Of a DNA stretch of 64,000 nt, positions 63,207 through 64,000 are shown one piece after another (the first letter of the stretch is position 1; every line of letters begins with the position of its first letter). The DNA is from Streptomyces sp. LX-29 (GTDB lineage Bacteria > Actinomycetota > Actinomycetes > Streptomycetales > Streptomycetaceae), in assembly GCF_029541745.1 (NCBI RefSeq), contig NZ_CP089746.1, positions 3,410,001-3,474,000 of the forward strand, in the 5' to 3' direction. The notes under the pieces were generated by a model that saw only the letters and a list, made by a program, of their open reading frames with translations, was not told the DNA's origin and searched no databases. The position numbers and the translations under genes were made by a program.

Positions 63207-64000
63207 CTACGCTTCCGCGATGACTTCCTCGGCTGCGACGTCCGGCTTGACCTCGCCGCCCAGTGCCTCGGCGATAGCCTCAAACTCGGCGAGGGCGGCC
63301 TGGAGGTCCTCCACGATCTCCTGGGCGATGACCTCGGGAGGAAGCAGGCTGTCAGCGTCATCGAGCGCCGGGTCCTTCAGCCAGGTGATGTCGAGGTTGA
63401 CCTTGTCGCGGGCAATGAGCTCCTCGTACGTGAACCGCTTGAAGCGGCCGTCCTCGGTCTCCTTACGCGCCGAGCGGTCGTCCGCCTTGTACGCCTCAAT
63501 AAAGTCGGCCAGGTCGGCGAGGTGCAGGGGACGCTTCTTGAGGGTGAAGTGCATCCCGGTCCGGAAGTCGTACACCCAGACCTCGGACGTGTTGGGTACG
63601 TCGTCGGCCCGCGGGGCCTTCTTCTCGAAGAACAGGACGTTCGCCTTGACGCCGCCGGCGTAGAAGATGCCCGTGGGCAGGCGCAGGATCGTGTGGAGGT
63701 TGAACTCCTGGAGCAGCCGCCGTCGGATCTTCTCGCCAGCCCCACCTTCAAACAGCACGTTGTCGGGAAGGACGACCGCCGCGCGGCCGTCCATCTCCAG
63801 CAGCGACATGATGTGCTGCAGGAAGTTCAGCTGCTTGTTGGTGGTCGTCGCGCGAAAATCAGACCGGTCGTAGGTGATGTCTTCTCGGTCGGTCTTGCCG
63901 TCTGTGCCGACCACGGTGATCGCCGATTTCTTGCCGAACGGCGGATTGGCGAGAACAAGCGAAGCACGCCGGGAGGGCGCGTCGGCGAGCGCATCACCCG
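63207..64000 (-). CDS. hsdM: Type I restriction-modification methylase subunit HsdM, 5' end outside window
   Basis: The frame is open to the right edge. It contains the N6-adenine methylase motif IV NPPF (in LVLANPPFGKKSAITVVG), then NFLQHIMSLLEMDGRAAVVL, PDNVLFEGGAGEKIRRRLLQ, ILRLPTGIFYAGGVKANVLF, YDFRTGMHFTLKKRPL and LNLDITWLKD-like blocks, all HsdM C-terminal features. The catalytic domain is thus complete at its 3' end and the N-terminal helical domain is missing from the window. No hsdS lies downstream (left), so hsdS and hsdR must be to the right. This gene belongs to the tRNA-Thr island. Confidence 0.94.
   Translation of the reverse strand, partial: GDALADAPSRRASLVLANPPFGKKSAITVVGTDGKTDREDITYDRSDFRATTTNKQLNFLQHIMSLLEMDGRAAVVLPDNVLFEGGAGEKIRRRLLQEFNLHTILRLPTGIFYAGGVKANVLFFEKKAPRADDVPNTSEVWVYDFRTGMHFTLKKRPLHLADLADFIEAYKADDRSARKETEDGRFKRFTYEELIARDKVNLDITWLKDPALDDADSLLPPEVIAQEIVEDLQAALAEFEAIAEALGGEVKPDVAAEEVIAEA

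Overview
The window is very GC-rich, with strong third-position GC bias, GTG as well as ATG starts, ATGA/GTGA stop-start overlaps and a gene order (folP - NTF2-like - folB - folK - DUF3180; folE - ftsH - hpt - tilS - DacB - ppa) typical of a Streptomyces chromosome core. All calls come from reading the sequence; no database search was run.

Layout. 1-5.1 kb: a truncated coiled-coil membrane protein, then an osmoprotectant (glycine betaine/choline type) ABC transporter with the binding protein and two permeases on the minus strand and the ATPase divergent. 5.1-5.8 kb: four ~149-bp tandem repeats. 5.8-13.2 kb: folate cluster (DUF3180, folK, folB, NTF2-like, folP), an MprF-like DUF2156 membrane protein, a secreted or membrane esterase and folE. 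13.3-21.1 kb: ftsH, hpt, tilS, a zinc metalloprotease, a PBP4-type carboxypeptidase and the divergent ppa. 21.1-37 kb: repeats, a ThrE-type exporter, DedA, a TipA-like MerR regulator with a ptipA-like promoter divergent from a LysE-type exporter, glutamate decarboxylase, a PadR regulator and its divergent VOC gene, small enzymes, an aldehyde dehydrogenase, and an XRE/DUF5753 regulator with an RsbW-like ATPase and a DUF397 protein (WhiJ/AbaA-type set).

37-42.2 kb is a zinc-starvation cluster. It holds cysteine-free paralogues of S18, L31, L33, L28, S14 and L32 and two COG0523 (CobW-like) proteins, with two Zur-box-like palindromes at the divergent promoters. A broken sensor-kinase/lipoprotein pair sits in the middle. 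42.3-47.5 kb: a family-A exonuclease/polymerase, a WYL regulator, a SnoaL-like protein, a divergent MreB paralogue and a TerB protein.

47.9-53.9 kb is the most striking locus: a nucleosidase (PNP/UDP phosphorylase fold) next to a NACHT-type NTPase with a long C-terminal half. Both proteins end in the same ~85-residue domain, the two-component design of NTPase-driven conflict (anti-phage) systems with effector-associated domains. The NACHT gene carries an in-frame TAG that splits it in two. 54-57.3 kb: alkB-ogt DNA-alkylation repair, overlapping an OlsB/OlsA-like (ornithine lipid) acyltransferase pair.

57.5 kb to the right edge is a probable genomic island. It begins at a 42-nt 3' fragment of a tRNA-Thr (CGT) gene that looks like an attachment-site remnant. 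It carries a multi-CxxC zinc-ribbon protein, a ParB-like large protein translationally coupled to a GIY-YIG protein, a helical cargo protein, and the 3' part of a type I restriction-modification hsdM. The intact tRNA and any integrase should lie beyond the right edge.
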